A program made the translations under genes and the position numbers. This document shows positions 9,196 to 17,520 of a DNA stretch of 64,000 nucleotides, piece by piece. Within the stretch, counting starts at the first letter, position 1; every line of letters begins with the position of its first letter. Origin of the DNA: Pedobacter nyackensis (lineage in GTDB: Bacteria; Bacteroidota; Bacteroidia; Sphingobacteriales; Sphingobacteriaceae). The notes under the pieces are model-generated. The model was not told the DNA's origin, did not search any database, and saw only the letters and a list, made by a program, of their open reading frames with translations. The stretch covers positions 87,329 to 151,328 of the forward strand of contig NZ_FWYB01000016.1 of assembly GCF_900176505.1 (NCBI RefSeq). The letters run 5' to 3'.

Positions 9196-9933
9196 ATGTC
9201 TAAGATCTTAAACCACTTTATCACGGCCACCTTATTGGTCTTATTTTTTGTCAGCCCCGTAGCTGCAAAGAAAAAAAGAATCCTTGTATTTTCTAAAACA
9301 GCGGGCTTTCATCATGGCTCTATAAAAGTCGGTATGGCAGCTATTCAGAAATTAGGGTTGGAAAATAAATTTGAAGTTGACACTACAGTTGACGCCAGAA
9401 AATTTACCTCAAAAAACCTTAACCAATATGCGGCCATTGTTTTTTTGAATACCACAGGCGATGTTTTGAATGCCGAGCAGCAGGCAACTTTTGAACAGTA
9501 CATTAAATCCGGCGGCGGATATGTAGGCGTACATGCGGCCACTGATACAGAATATGAATGGCCCTGGTACGGAAAACTGGCGGGGGCCTATTTCATCAAT
9601 CATCCAAAAATACAAATGGCCACTTTAAATGTAATAAACAGGAATACCATTGCAACCAAACACCTCCCAGAAATTTGGAAAAGAAAAGATGAATGGTATA
9701 ATTTTAAAGATATTAGTAAAGACATTAACGTACTGATCACCATCGACGAAACCAGCTATGAAGGTGGCAAAAATGCACCTACGCATCCTATGGCATGGTA
9801 TCATGATTATGATGGTGGCCGATCATTTTACACAGAGCTAGGTCATGTTGACGAATCGTATTCCGATCCATTTTTTTTACAGCACCTGCTTGGTGGCATC
9901 CAGTATGCCATGGGTATAAAAAAAATGGAATAA
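9196..9933 (+). CDS. ThuA-like domain protein, exported
   Basis: A 245-residue protein with a signal peptide (LLVLFFVSPVAAKKKRILVF) and a ThuA-like fold of the glutamine-amidotransferase superfamily. Recognisable family motifs are FSKTAGFHHGSI near the N-terminus, GGGYVGVHAATDTEYEWPWY in the middle, and HPMAWYHDYDGGRSFYTELGH late. ThuA-like proteins are often linked to trehalose or other sugar metabolism and to sugar dehydrogenases; their chemistry is not firmly known and the amidotransferase catalytic triad is usually absent. It begins 17 bases after the zinc-ribbon gene and ends at a strong terminator, so the two may be co-transcribed. Confidence 0.9.
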   Translation: MSKILNHFITATLLVLFFVSPVAAKKKRILVFSKTAGFHHGSIKVGMAAIQKLGLENKFEVDTTVDARKFTSKNLNQYAAIVFLNTTGDVLNAEQQATFEQYIKSGGGYVGVHAATDTEYEWPWYGKLAGAYFINHPKIQMATLNVINRNTIATKHLPEIWKRKDEWYNFKDISKDINVLITIDETSYEGGKNAPTHPMAWYHDYDGGRSFYTELGHVDESYSDPFFLQHLLGGIQYAMGIKKME

Positions 9934-9940
9934 CAATAAA

Positions 9941-9971
9941 TAAGGCTGGGTACATTTACCCAGCCTTATTT
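9941..9971. terminator. Bidirectional terminator between thuA-like and HPP genes
   Basis: AAGGCTGGGT and ACCCAGCCTT make a perfect 10-bp stem with the loop ACATTT. It is followed by TATTTTAT on the plus strand and by A/T-rich sequence on the other, so it can serve both convergent genes. Confidence 0.85.
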
Positions 9972-10561
9972 TATATATGACTTTTCGCTCTTAATGTACG
10001 GTTTCTGTTTAATATCGGCTTTGAAGGGTATTTACGATGTCTTAAATTGTTAAATATAAGTGCAACCGCAAATAAGATGAGCACCCCTGATAACACTGGC
10101 GACAATACATACAAATAACCCAGCTCCTCAATCTTTTTACCGCCAGTAACCGCAATTAGCGCCGTAGCTCCACCCGGTGGGTGTAAGGTTTTAGTAATCT
10201 GCATCGCTACAATGGAAAGTGAAACCGCCAATGCACAGGCAAACCAAAGTTCCCCCGCAAAAAGCTTAAAAACGGTCACTCCAATAATTGCGCAGATCAC
10301 ATGTCCACCTATAAGATTGCGTGGCTGTGCCAGCGGACTGTTAATAATACCATACACCAGTACAGATGAGGCACCAAATGAACCTATAAGGAACAAATTA
10401 TCACTAGCAACCAGATACTGACTATTTAGTAAACCAATTAAACCAATCCCAACAAAAGAGCCTATAAAAGTGAGTATATGTTCCTTCGCATCAATTAGTG
10501 TCTCGCGATATAAGATGTATCTCGCTTTACGATATTGTTTTCTAATTATTCTTCTCGGCAT
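9971..10561 (-). CDS. HPP family integral membrane protein
   Basis: The 196-residue protein has the name-giving motif in KTLHPPGGATALIAVTGG and the upstream GSFGASSVLVYGIINSPLAQPRNLIGGH, typical of the HPP family (Pfam HPP). Four to five membrane helices are visible (about residues 30-48, 57-75, 85-100, 105-125, 150-172) after a basic N-terminus. Plant and cyanobacterial relatives have been connected with nitrite transport; the bacterial role is otherwise unclear. It is a single gene between a convergent thuA-like gene and the NAD(P)-binding gene. Confidence 0.9.
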   Translation of the reverse strand: MPRRIIRKQYRKARYILYRETLIDAKEHILTFIGSFVGIGLIGLLNSQYLVASDNLFLIGSFGASSVLVYGIINSPLAQPRNLIGGHVICAIIGVTVFKLFAGELWFACALAVSLSIVAMQITKTLHPPGGATALIAVTGGKKIEELGYLYVLSPVLSGVLILFAVALIFNNLRHRKYPSKPILNRNRTLRAKSHI

Positions 10562-10628
10562 CTATTTATCTATATTCGCCGCGAAATTAACACAATATCT
10601 AGTCATATACTAGTCATTATTTATCTTC

Positions 10629-11279
10629 CTAATAACCAGCAGTAAATCTTTGCTGTAGGTGTTTATTCTGCTCCAACTCATCCACAACTGCCACTGCCAG
10701 GTCCTGAACAGAAAGTGAGCTTCTACCCGCTTCGTCAAATATCGGACTATCCAAACCTAAACGATATTGGGCAGTACGACCAGTGTCAATACCGGGATGC
10801 ATTTCTATTGCCGGACTAAAGAACGACCATTGCAAGTCTTTTTCCTCCTTAATGGTATTTAAATAATCCCTTGCGGCTGTTGCTCCTGCTTTATATTCCG
10901 CCGGGAAATCAGGTCCATCTACCAATTGATGTCCATCAATTTTCAAGCTACCTGCGCCACCAATTACAATCAAGCGTTTTACACCCGATGCTTTTATCGC
11001 TTTTTGTATAGACTCAGAACCTGCAATAAAATCTTGATACAAGTTAGGGTTAGTCCAACCAGCATTGTAAGCACTAATTACTGCATCCGTTCCTTTTATT
11101 GCCGCTGCCAATTCATCAGTATTCATTACGTCAATGGCCTTTACGGATAGCTTATCATTACCTGTCGCTACTTTATCGACCTGACGTACAACAGCTGTTA
11201 CCTCATGTCCACGGCTTAACAATTCATTTAAAATACTGGCTCCCACAAAACCACTTGCGCCTATTAATACTGCTTTCAT
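10629..11279 (-). CDS. NAD(P)-binding oxidoreductase, NmrA/atypical SDR type
   Basis: The 216-residue protein starts MKAVLIGASGFVGASILNEL with the Rossmann motif GASGFVG, continues with DAVISAYNAG and RLIVIGGAGSL, and lacks the YxxxK of classical short-chain dehydrogenases. Such proteins are usually NAD(P)H-sensing or flavin-reductase-like. It lies directly downstream of an Rrf2 gene, and its promoter has the same 23-bp inverted repeat that the Rrf2 gene has. I infer it is the regulated partner of that Rrf2 protein, in a redox, nitrosative or electrophile response. Confidence 0.88.
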   Translation of the reverse strand: MKAVLIGASGFVGASILNELLSRGHEVTAVVRQVDKVATGNDKLSVKAIDVMNTDELAAAIKGTDAVISAYNAGWTNPNLYQDFIAGSESIQKAIKASGVKRLIVIGGAGSLKIDGHQLVDGPDFPAEYKAGATAARDYLNTIKEEKDLQWSFFSPAIEMHPGIDTGRTAQYRLGLDSPIFDEAGRSSLSVQDLAVAVVDELEQNKHLQQRFTAGY

Positions 11280-11301
11280 TTTCTCTCTTTTTAAATTCTA
11301 T

Positions 11302-11324
11302 ATTGTAATTTATTTTGTTACAGT
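11302..11324. promoter_or_regulatory. Candidate Rrf2 operator before the oxidoreductase gene
   Basis: ATTGTAA and TTACAGT arms separated by nine A/T-rich bases. The 23-base site aligns end to end with the more perfect one at 11751-11773 (ACTGTAA and TTACAGT arms), and lies 23 bases before the start of the oxidoreductase gene. Confidence 0.6.
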
Positions 11325-11339
11325 TTAAGTCAAAAAAAA

Positions 11340-11750
11340 TCAATCGAACGCTCTGCTGAAATCAGCCAGTGTTTTACCTGACAGCTCCTTTAGCAATACC
11401 TTTTCAGTTGATTCGTATAAATTATCTAAATGTTTATTAATCTGTTTACCTACCGGACATTGTGGATTAGGTGTGTTTTTAGAAACGCCCAACAAATTAT
11501 TTTGTTTTACTGCACTATAAACCTCATCTAAACAGATATTATCAGCCGATTTAGCCAAAGAACTACCACCGTTCTTCCCCTCTTTACTCTCCACAAAACC
11601 ATGGTTACGCAGGTTACTCAACTCCTTCCTTACCAAAACCGGATTGATGTTGATGCTACCGGCAATATAATCAGATGACATCAATTCACCCTTTGCTTTT
11701 TCTAGCAGCGTAAGGATGTGTAGTGATATGGCAAATCTTGAGTTGTTCAT
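11340..11750 (-). CDS. Rrf2 family transcriptional regulator
   Basis: A 136-residue winged-helix regulator: MNNSRFAISLHILTLLEKA is the first helix, SSDYIAGSININPVLVRKEL the recognition helix region, and GFVESKEGKNGGSSLAK the wing. Only one or two cysteines remain (CLDE and NPQCPVG), so the three-cysteine Fe-S cluster of IscR or NsrR is not evident; it is more like YwnA/CymR-type members. The frame is open 13 codons further upstream, but that would run through the operator, so the internal ATG is preferred. The operator overlaps its start, pointing to autorepression. Confidence 0.9.
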   Translation of the reverse strand: MNNSRFAISLHILTLLEKAKGELMSSDYIAGSININPVLVRKELSNLRNHGFVESKEGKNGGSSLAKSADNICLDEVYSAVKQNNLLGVSKNTPNPQCPVGKQINKHLDNLYESTEKVLLKELSGKTLADFSRAFD

Positions 11751-11774
11751 ACTGTAATTATAATTATTACAGTA
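11750..11774. promoter_or_regulatory. Candidate Rrf2 autoregulatory operator
   Basis: TACTGTAAT and ATTACAGTA form a perfect 9-bp inverted repeat with a seven-base A/T spacer, touching the start codon of the Rrf2 gene. Dyads of about this size with TG(T)-AT-ACA character are typical of Rrf2 targets. A second copy precedes the downstream oxidoreductase. Confidence 0.65.
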
Positions 11775-11921
11775 CAAAGGTAATGCCATTTTTTATAAAT
11801 CCAAAAAAACATTAATATATATACTCGTATTGATCAGCTTAATAGCAACCAAAATAAGATGCAAATGCCTTTACAGCCTCTATTGCATCAATTTTGGCGA
11901 AGTTATTGCGCAATTGTCTTC

Positions 11922-12968
11922 ATGGTTAATACCAGCGCTATTTTACGCTTTCAATCTTCTGTTTGTCTGATTTTACTAACACTTTTTTGCAGTTCCTGTA
12001 AAAAAGAACATAAAACACCAATGTCGTTTTATTACTGGAAACAAAACTTTCAACTAAGCAAGGGGCAGAGTGATATTTTAGCGGAGACTAACGGCCAGAA
12101 GCTTTATGTTCGTTTTTTTGATATAAAATGGAATACGAAAGCTCAAAAACCTTATCCGGAAGCCATCATTAACTTTCGACACAACTCAGCCGTTCCCGCT
12201 ATTACCCCTGTCGTGTTCATTACCAATCAAACTTTCGAGAAATTAAGCCAGCAGGGGGTCGACAGTCTCGCAATAAAGTGTAATGAACTGCTAAAAAATC
12301 TTGCACTTAAACAAAAACTCCATTACAAAGCTGTACAAATAGATTGCGACTGGACGGTGGGCACAAAGGATAAATACTTCAATTTCTTACACTCATTTAA
12401 GGCCCATAGCAAAAAAACACTGGAAGCAACGATCAGGCTACATCAGGTAAAATACCAGTTTAAAACGGGTGTTCCTCCGGTAGACCGCGGGGTACTGATG
12501 TTTTACAATATGGGCAAATTATCTGCTGATCTAGAAGAGCCCAATTCTATTTACAATGCTAATACAGCAGAAAAATATCTGGGCAGCCTAAACAATTACC
12601 TTTTACCTTTGGACATTGCATTACCTGTATTTTCCTGGGCTTTACAAATCAGGGCAAACCAAGTTATACAGGTATATGGGAAAATAGGAAGGGCTGAACT
12701 GAGCAATACACAAAACTTTAGTCCCACTGCACAGAAAGACTTGTATAAGGCTATACGTAATTTCTTTACGGGTGGCATCTACATAAAAGCAGGCGATCTG
12801 TTTAAACTCGAAGAAACAGACAAAGCATTATTAGAACAGGCGGCCGTACAACTGGCAGCTCATTTAAATAAAAACGAAAAAAGAACAATCATCTACTATG
12901 AACTGGGCAACCTCAATTTATCAGCATTTAAAGCAAAAGATTTCGAAGAAATTTCTGCTTATTTTTAG
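11922..12968 (+). CDS. Lipoprotein of unknown function, possible TIM-barrel fold
   Basis: 348 residues from the chosen ATG: a basic-hydrophobic leader ending LTLFCSSCKKEHK, a lipoprotein signal with the acylated Cys followed by Lys. The mature protein alternates beta strands and helices (AVQIDCDWTVGTKDKYFNFL, KTLEATIRLHQVKYQ, RGVLMFYNMGKL, PLDIALPVFSWALQIR), which suggests a TIM barrel like a glycosidase, but I recognise no named family or certain catalytic pair. An ATG 21 codons upstream is an alternative. Its last 71 bases overlap the start of the next gene in another frame, so the two are almost surely expressed together. Confidence 0.75.
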   Translation: MVNTSAILRFQSSVCLILLTLFCSSCKKEHKTPMSFYYWKQNFQLSKGQSDILAETNGQKLYVRFFDIKWNTKAQKPYPEAIINFRHNSAVPAITPVVFITNQTFEKLSQQGVDSLAIKCNELLKNLALKQKLHYKAVQIDCDWTVGTKDKYFNFLHSFKAHSKKTLEATIRLHQVKYQFKTGVPPVDRGVLMFYNMGKLSADLEEPNSIYNANTAEKYLGSLNNYLLPLDIALPVFSWALQIRANQVIQVYGKIGRAELSNTQNFSPTAQKDLYKAIRNFFTGGIYIKAGDLFKLEETDKALLEQAAVQLAAHLNKNEKRTIIYYELGNLNLSAFKAKDFEEISAYF

Positions 12969-15207
12969 TCTTTTCGGACTCTCTGCCAGTGGCATAGTTT
13001 GGGCCTGCTCAGACTACGGCTTTGATTATGAGTATTCCAGCTTTAGTCCGGAAGCCTTTGTAAGTAAAGAATATGCCCCCTTCTTTTATACTGAATACAT
13101 TTCTTATTATGGGGATTACTACTATTCTGGAAACAGCCCCTCCCGTTACAACGATGTGATTGTAAATGAATGGTACGGTTATTTCAACAGTAAACTTGAT
13201 AAAAATTCACTGGAATATTTGCTAACAACAGCGACTACTAAAGGAATAGATTCAGTACATAAGCACATTAAAGGCAAAATAGCCGCACTTCCCAATGGGA
13301 TGCCACAATTAAAGTCTTTAAAGCTCGACAGAAAGAAACTGGATGCTTTTTTTGATTACCTCTTACTGGCCAAATCAACGGAAGTTTTTGCAGCTACAGA
13401 TATCACCCATTCATGGGAACCGCAGCCCCAGGTAAATACCCCTGCTGCGCTAGAGGAGCAAATACTAAAGCATTTTAAAAAGACAAAAGATCCCTTTTTA
13501 AAACAAAGGCTATGGTTTCAATTGGTCCGCTATTATTATTTTATGGAACGCGGAGACGAGGCCATATCAGCGGATGCGTCTAAAACCCTAAATACATTTA
13601 ACGCTTATAAAAATGCATTCCAGCAAAACATGATATACCATCGGACCTTAGGTTATGTGGCTGGCTGGTATTATAAAAATAAAAACTATGCCATGTCCAA
13701 TTACCTCAATAGCCTCTGCTACAATTATTCCATGGAGGCAAAGATTCCTGCTGAGTGGAGTTTCCGTCCACAGGAGGAGGCCGACTGGATCAGGACACTG
13801 CAAATGGCAAAAACAACCGCAGAAAAGGCTACATTATGGCATTTGCTTGGTATTCATTATGATCCACAGAGAGCTATTCAGGAAATTGTCCAGCTAGATG
13901 CTAAATCGGAAAAACTGGATCTTTTACTCGCTAGAATTGTCAATAAAACTGAGTATGGCCTGGATAACTTTTACCAATCTGCACCCGACTCTGCGGCTAA
14001 ACAAAGCTTAAAACAAAATACAGCTCTGGTAAGTAGCATAGCGTTAAAAAACAATACAGCAAAACCTTATTTCTGGAACCTGGCAGCTGGTTATTTAAAT
14101 TTTATGAATCAGGATTACACAGCAGCCAGAAGTTTTTATAACACAGCAAGAAAACAACTGCCAAAAGACGACAAACTGGTAATGGCCCAGTATAAAATAC
14201 TGGACTGGACTTTATACGTCAAGGAGCTGAAAAAGATTGATGCAAAGACCGAAGCACAAATGATAGAACCATTGAACTGGTTTGCTAACCTTAAAGAGGG
14301 AAAGGATACGATCAACTCATTAAGGTTTTATAAAGCATTGGATCAAAGTATCAGTAACCTGGCCGAACTGTATAAGAAACAGGGAGATGTGATTAAAGCG
14401 AATGCGTTTAAAAGCTACTTCCAATTTTATGCAGATAACAATAAAATAGAGCAGATGAAAGCTTTGCTACAAAAACAGGATAAATCAACTTTTGAGCAAA
14501 CCATGCTGCGTTATTATCCGTTCAACATGCACGACCTTTCTTACCATCAATCACAGGTGCTTACCTATCAGGACAAAATTGACGAAGCAATTGTGATGAT
14601 GAACAAAAGTGAAAGCGGTGGCTTTATAATGCCAGCCAATCCATTTAACATCAGAATAAATGATTGCCATGATTGTGACCATGAGAACAAACAAGCGAAG
14701 GATATGTACGCCATTGATGTTTTAAAAACCATACAAAATATAAAAGCTGAAATAAAGCAAGGCAAAAACGTTTACAAAAACGCCTATTTACTAGCTAATG
14801 CTTTTTACAACGTTTCGTTTTATGGTAATTCGAGAACATTTTATCAGGGAAAAGTAATGCAGGTTGAAGGGAATACCCCTTTTGAAATACCGGGCACATT
14901 CAGAACAATGCTGCTATCCAATAAAATTGCCGAAAAATACTACCTAGTAGCTGCCAATGCTGCTAAAACTAAGGAACAAAAAGCCAGGTGTACCTTTATG
15001 GCGAGTAAATGCGAGCGCAATGAGAGTTACAACCGAGCTTACAATAAGCCAGAAAATGCAAACGAAAACTATTGGAATGTGGATATAGAACCGGTTTTCT
15101 TTGGCAAGTATTTTTCTATTTTAAAGTCCCAATATGGAGATACTCAATTTTATGAGGAGGCAATAAAAGAATGCGGGTACTTCAGAAGCTATGATGATAA
15201 ATATTAG
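12898..15207 (+). CDS. Large exported helical-repeat protein of unknown function
   Basis: 769 residues. After 17 mostly polar, lysine-rich residues comes FLLIFSLFGLSASGIVWACS, a signal peptide or lipoprotein-like leader (Cys after VWA). A Tyr/Ser/Asp-rich segment (YGFDYEYSSFSPEAF) follows, then mainly alpha-helical sequence in TPR-like pairs (for example YFWNLAAGYLNFMNQDYTAA, and LAELYKKQGDVIKANAFK). There are several Cys/His pairs late (NDCHDCDH). I recognise no family. The start overlaps the preceding lipoprotein gene by 71 bases, which implies translational coupling; the N-terminal Met could be a few codons further in but no other ATG precedes the hydrophobic stretch. Confidence 0.75.
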   Translation: MNWATSIYQHLKQKISKKFLLIFSLFGLSASGIVWACSDYGFDYEYSSFSPEAFVSKEYAPFFYTEYISYYGDYYYSGNSPSRYNDVIVNEWYGYFNSKLDKNSLEYLLTTATTKGIDSVHKHIKGKIAALPNGMPQLKSLKLDRKKLDAFFDYLLLAKSTEVFAATDITHSWEPQPQVNTPAALEEQILKHFKKTKDPFLKQRLWFQLVRYYYFMERGDEAISADASKTLNTFNAYKNAFQQNMIYHRTLGYVAGWYYKNKNYAMSNYLNSLCYNYSMEAKIPAEWSFRPQEEADWIRTLQMAKTTAEKATLWHLLGIHYDPQRAIQEIVQLDAKSEKLDLLLARIVNKTEYGLDNFYQSAPDSAAKQSLKQNTALVSSIALKNNTAKPYFWNLAAGYLNFMNQDYTAARSFYNTARKQLPKDDKLVMAQYKILDWTLYVKELKKIDAKTEAQMIEPLNWFANLKEGKDTINSLRFYKALDQSISNLAELYKKQGDVIKANAFKSYFQFYADNNKIEQMKALLQKQDKSTFEQTMLRYYPFNMHDLSYHQSQVLTYQDKIDEAIVMMNKSESGGFIMPANPFNIRINDCHDCDHENKQAKDMYAIDVLKTIQNIKAEIKQGKNVYKNAYLLANAFYNVSFYGNSRTFYQGKVMQVEGNTPFEIPGTFRTMLLSNKIAEKYYLVAANAAKTKEQKARCTFMASKCERNESYNRAYNKPENANENYWNVDIEPVFFGKYFSILKSQYGDTQFYEEAIKECGYFRSYDDKY

Positions 15208-15283
15208 CATTAAAAAAATATTTACTGCTACACAATAATCTGCTCCATAAAGCGTCTATATATTTGAGAGCGTTAATTTAGAT

Positions 15284-15322
15284 AAGCGGGAATGGTCGGT
15301 AGGATCATCCCCGCTTTTTTTT
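15284..15322 (+). terminator. Terminator after the exported-protein pair
   Basis: AAGCGGGAATGGTC pairs with GGATCATCCCCGCTT through G-U wobbles around a short loop, followed by a run of eight Ts. Confidence 0.8.
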
Positions 15323-15395
15323 GCATATAACCACTTAAACTAAAATGCAAATGATGCTTATTTTATGCTAAATTAGATAAAGCTTATATTTTATC

Positions 15396-16244
15396 ATGAA
15401 AATCTCTTCCGCTTTCATTGTCCTGTTTTCAGTTTTAGCCATATCCTGTAATCAGCCCCCCAATCAACAGCACACCAAGCTTACAGATGATACCAGCCAG
15501 ACAAAAACTACTGCAAATGAAATCGACGCATCAAAAGCAGGAAAGCCGGCCGTCCCTGCGTCTGATCTGTCGATAGATTTTATAACCTTTTGGAATTATT
15601 ATTCCAGACATGTAAAGCTCAATCAAGATTTTGAAGCGTATGACACGAAAGGACAAACAATTACTAAAGAAGCCTTTTTAAAACACTTAAATACAGGCTT
15701 GTATTTCCCTTTACGGATTTACACCAAAAATACCGATCTGGGTTATAAGCTTCACAAAATCCCAGCTAAAGCCGATTCGGACATTTCGACTTATATGAAA
15801 CAGTTTTCAAAACAGGAACTGATTTATTACAAAATGCAGGGGAAGGAAGTTCCGGTCTTCCATTTTACAAGTATAAGTGGACAATCTTATACTTCAGAAA
15901 ACACTAAAGGAAAAATTGTTTTGTTTAAATGCTGGTTCATCAGCTGTGTGCCCTGTGTACAAGAAATGCCTGCTTTAAACGAGTTGGTAAAAAAGTACAA
16001 GGATAGAAAAGATATCCTGTTTATAAGTCTGGCCATAGATGGTAAAAAAGAGTTAACGCAGTTTCTGAATAAAACCAGATTTGATTATGCTACTGTTCCT
16101 GGACAAGAGACATACATGAGCAAAAAATTAAACGTTACGGCTTACCCTACTCACTTTTTAATTGACAGGACAGGTAAATTAGTAAGAGCCTTATACAACG
16201 ATGTAGAGGTTGCCAAGGCTCTTGAAAAAGAAATATCCTTATAA
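15396..16244 (+). CDS. Thioredoxin-like (TlpA/redoxin) lipoprotein
   Basis: A 282-residue protein with a lipoprotein leader (LFSVLAISCNQPP, Cys at about 18), a Ser/Thr/Lys-rich linker, an unassigned middle domain and a C-terminal thioredoxin fold. The active site is CVPC at residues 184-187 in KCWFISCVPCVQEMP, and the cis-proline loop is AYPTHFLID. It is probably an envelope thiol-disulfide reductase or peroxide-related redoxin. It is convergent with, and overlaps by six bases, the amidohydrolase of the neighbouring operon, which itself carries two more TlpA-type genes. Confidence 0.88.
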   Translation: MKISSAFIVLFSVLAISCNQPPNQQHTKLTDDTSQTKTTANEIDASKAGKPAVPASDLSIDFITFWNYYSRHVKLNQDFEAYDTKGQTITKEAFLKHLNTGLYFPLRIYTKNTDLGYKLHKIPAKADSDISTYMKQFSKQELIYYKMQGKEVPVFHFTSISGQSYTSENTKGKIVLFKCWFISCVPCVQEMPALNELVKKYKDRKDILFISLAIDGKKELTQFLNKTRFDYATVPGQETYMSKKLNVTAYPTHFLIDRTGKLVRALYNDVEVAKALEKEISL

Positions 16245-17492
16245 AATTCTCCCTTGTTTTATAACAAAAGCAGGTTTATCAAAAGTATCCAGAGATTTCA
16301 AGGGATCCACATTCAGGATAAGTAAATCGGCTCTTTTTCCGGCACGAACGACGCCCCTATCGTTTAACCCTGTTACCAAAGCACCGTTTAATGTAGCAGC
16401 CTCAATTACTTCAAGATTAGACAATCCACATTTACCTGCCAATAGCTTCATTTCATTGAGTAAAGGAATGCTCTCATTTTTTGAAGGGAAAATCCAATCG
16501 GTTCCGGCAACAATCTTTACCCCTAATTGATTTGCACGACGGGTAATCAGCGCCGCATTAGCCATTTTGTTATTCTCGGCATGAAAAACTGTTGGGTCTA
16601 AAAATGTACCTCGTTTCTTCATTTCCAATAGCATTTGGTCGCGGACGTTAGTATCCAACTTTAATCCTTTGTACAATTGTGCCCAGGCAGCACCTATTTC
16701 TATGGTATCACCTTTAATCTGTTGAAAAACCAAATCATTGGCATGCGACATACTATTTACGTTAGATTGTGCTACATCCATAGGTTTGGACGGGAAGATC
16801 GCACCATGAGCCCAGGCCAATAAACCTTGCTTGTGCGCTTCATTGGTAATTTCACGGATCAGTTCTTTACTAAGACTCGCATATATTTTGATCCCGGTAA
16901 CCCCTGCATTCTTGGCATCAGCAATCGCAGGCTTTACATCGGCTTTGCTTTTGATAGCCCGATACCAGGAAGTCGTACCTAAATCAACTTCTCCCTTTCT
17001 ACCGTTACCCATCATAGCGAAATAACCCGGTCCCGCAAACTGTGCTGCATAGTATATATCTGGTCCAGACACTTTACCTTCCTGAACCTTCTTTTTACAA
17101 GCCGCTAAGAAAGGCGCATTGCCTGCCATATCTCGTACTGTAGTAATGCCATGCACTAACAGATTTCCCATTATGCTATCGGTTGTAGCATGTGCCTTTT
17201 TAAGATCGGTTAAATCAGCAGTGCCTAAATGCACATGCGAATCCATCAACCCCGGAGTAATAAATTTACCGGTACAATCGATCACTTTAGTTTGGCTTTT
17301 TACACCTTTTAATGGTGTATAGGATACCGATTTAACTAATCCATTTTCTATCAACACAGATCCTATCCGGGGTTTTACATTCGCTTCACCATCAATAATG
17401 GTCGCGTTTTTTAATAAGATTGAGGTAGAATTTTGAGCATATACAGCTCCTTGCCACAGCAATAGTGACACCAATATTTTGAATTTATTCAT
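16239..17492 (-). CDS. Amidohydrolase family protein, exported
   Basis: 417 residues with a signal peptide (ILVSLLLWQGAVYAQ). The metal-dependent hydrolase barrel is complete: DSHVHLG (two His), GIKIYASLS (bridging Lys), LLAWAHGAI and NSMSHAND (two His) and AGTDWIFP (Asp). It belongs to the imidazolonepropionase-like/prolidase branch, which cleaves cyclic amides, dipeptides or similar C-N bonds. It is the last gene of the SusCD operon that also carries two TlpA proteins, 28 bases after the preceding gene, so its substrate is probably what the SusCD pair imports, likely a peptide or amide. That link is inference. Confidence 0.9.
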   Translation of the reverse strand: MNKFKILVSLLLWQGAVYAQNSTSILLKNATIIDGEANVKPRIGSVLIENGLVKSVSYTPLKGVKSQTKVIDCTGKFITPGLMDSHVHLGTADLTDLKKAHATTDSIMGNLLVHGITTVRDMAGNAPFLAACKKKVQEGKVSGPDIYYAAQFAGPGYFAMMGNGRKGEVDLGTTSWYRAIKSKADVKPAIADAKNAGVTGIKIYASLSKELIREITNEAHKQGLLAWAHGAIFPSKPMDVAQSNVNSMSHANDLVFQQIKGDTIEIGAAWAQLYKGLKLDTNVRDQMLLEMKKRGTFLDPTVFHAENNKMANAALITRRANQLGVKIVAGTDWIFPSKNESIPLLNEMKLLAGKCGLSNLEVIEAATLNGALVTGLNDRGVVRAGKRADLLILNVDPLKSLDTFDKPAFVIKQGRIL

Positions 17493-17520
17493 CCGTTATT
17501 TGTTGAAAATTTAAGCCGTT

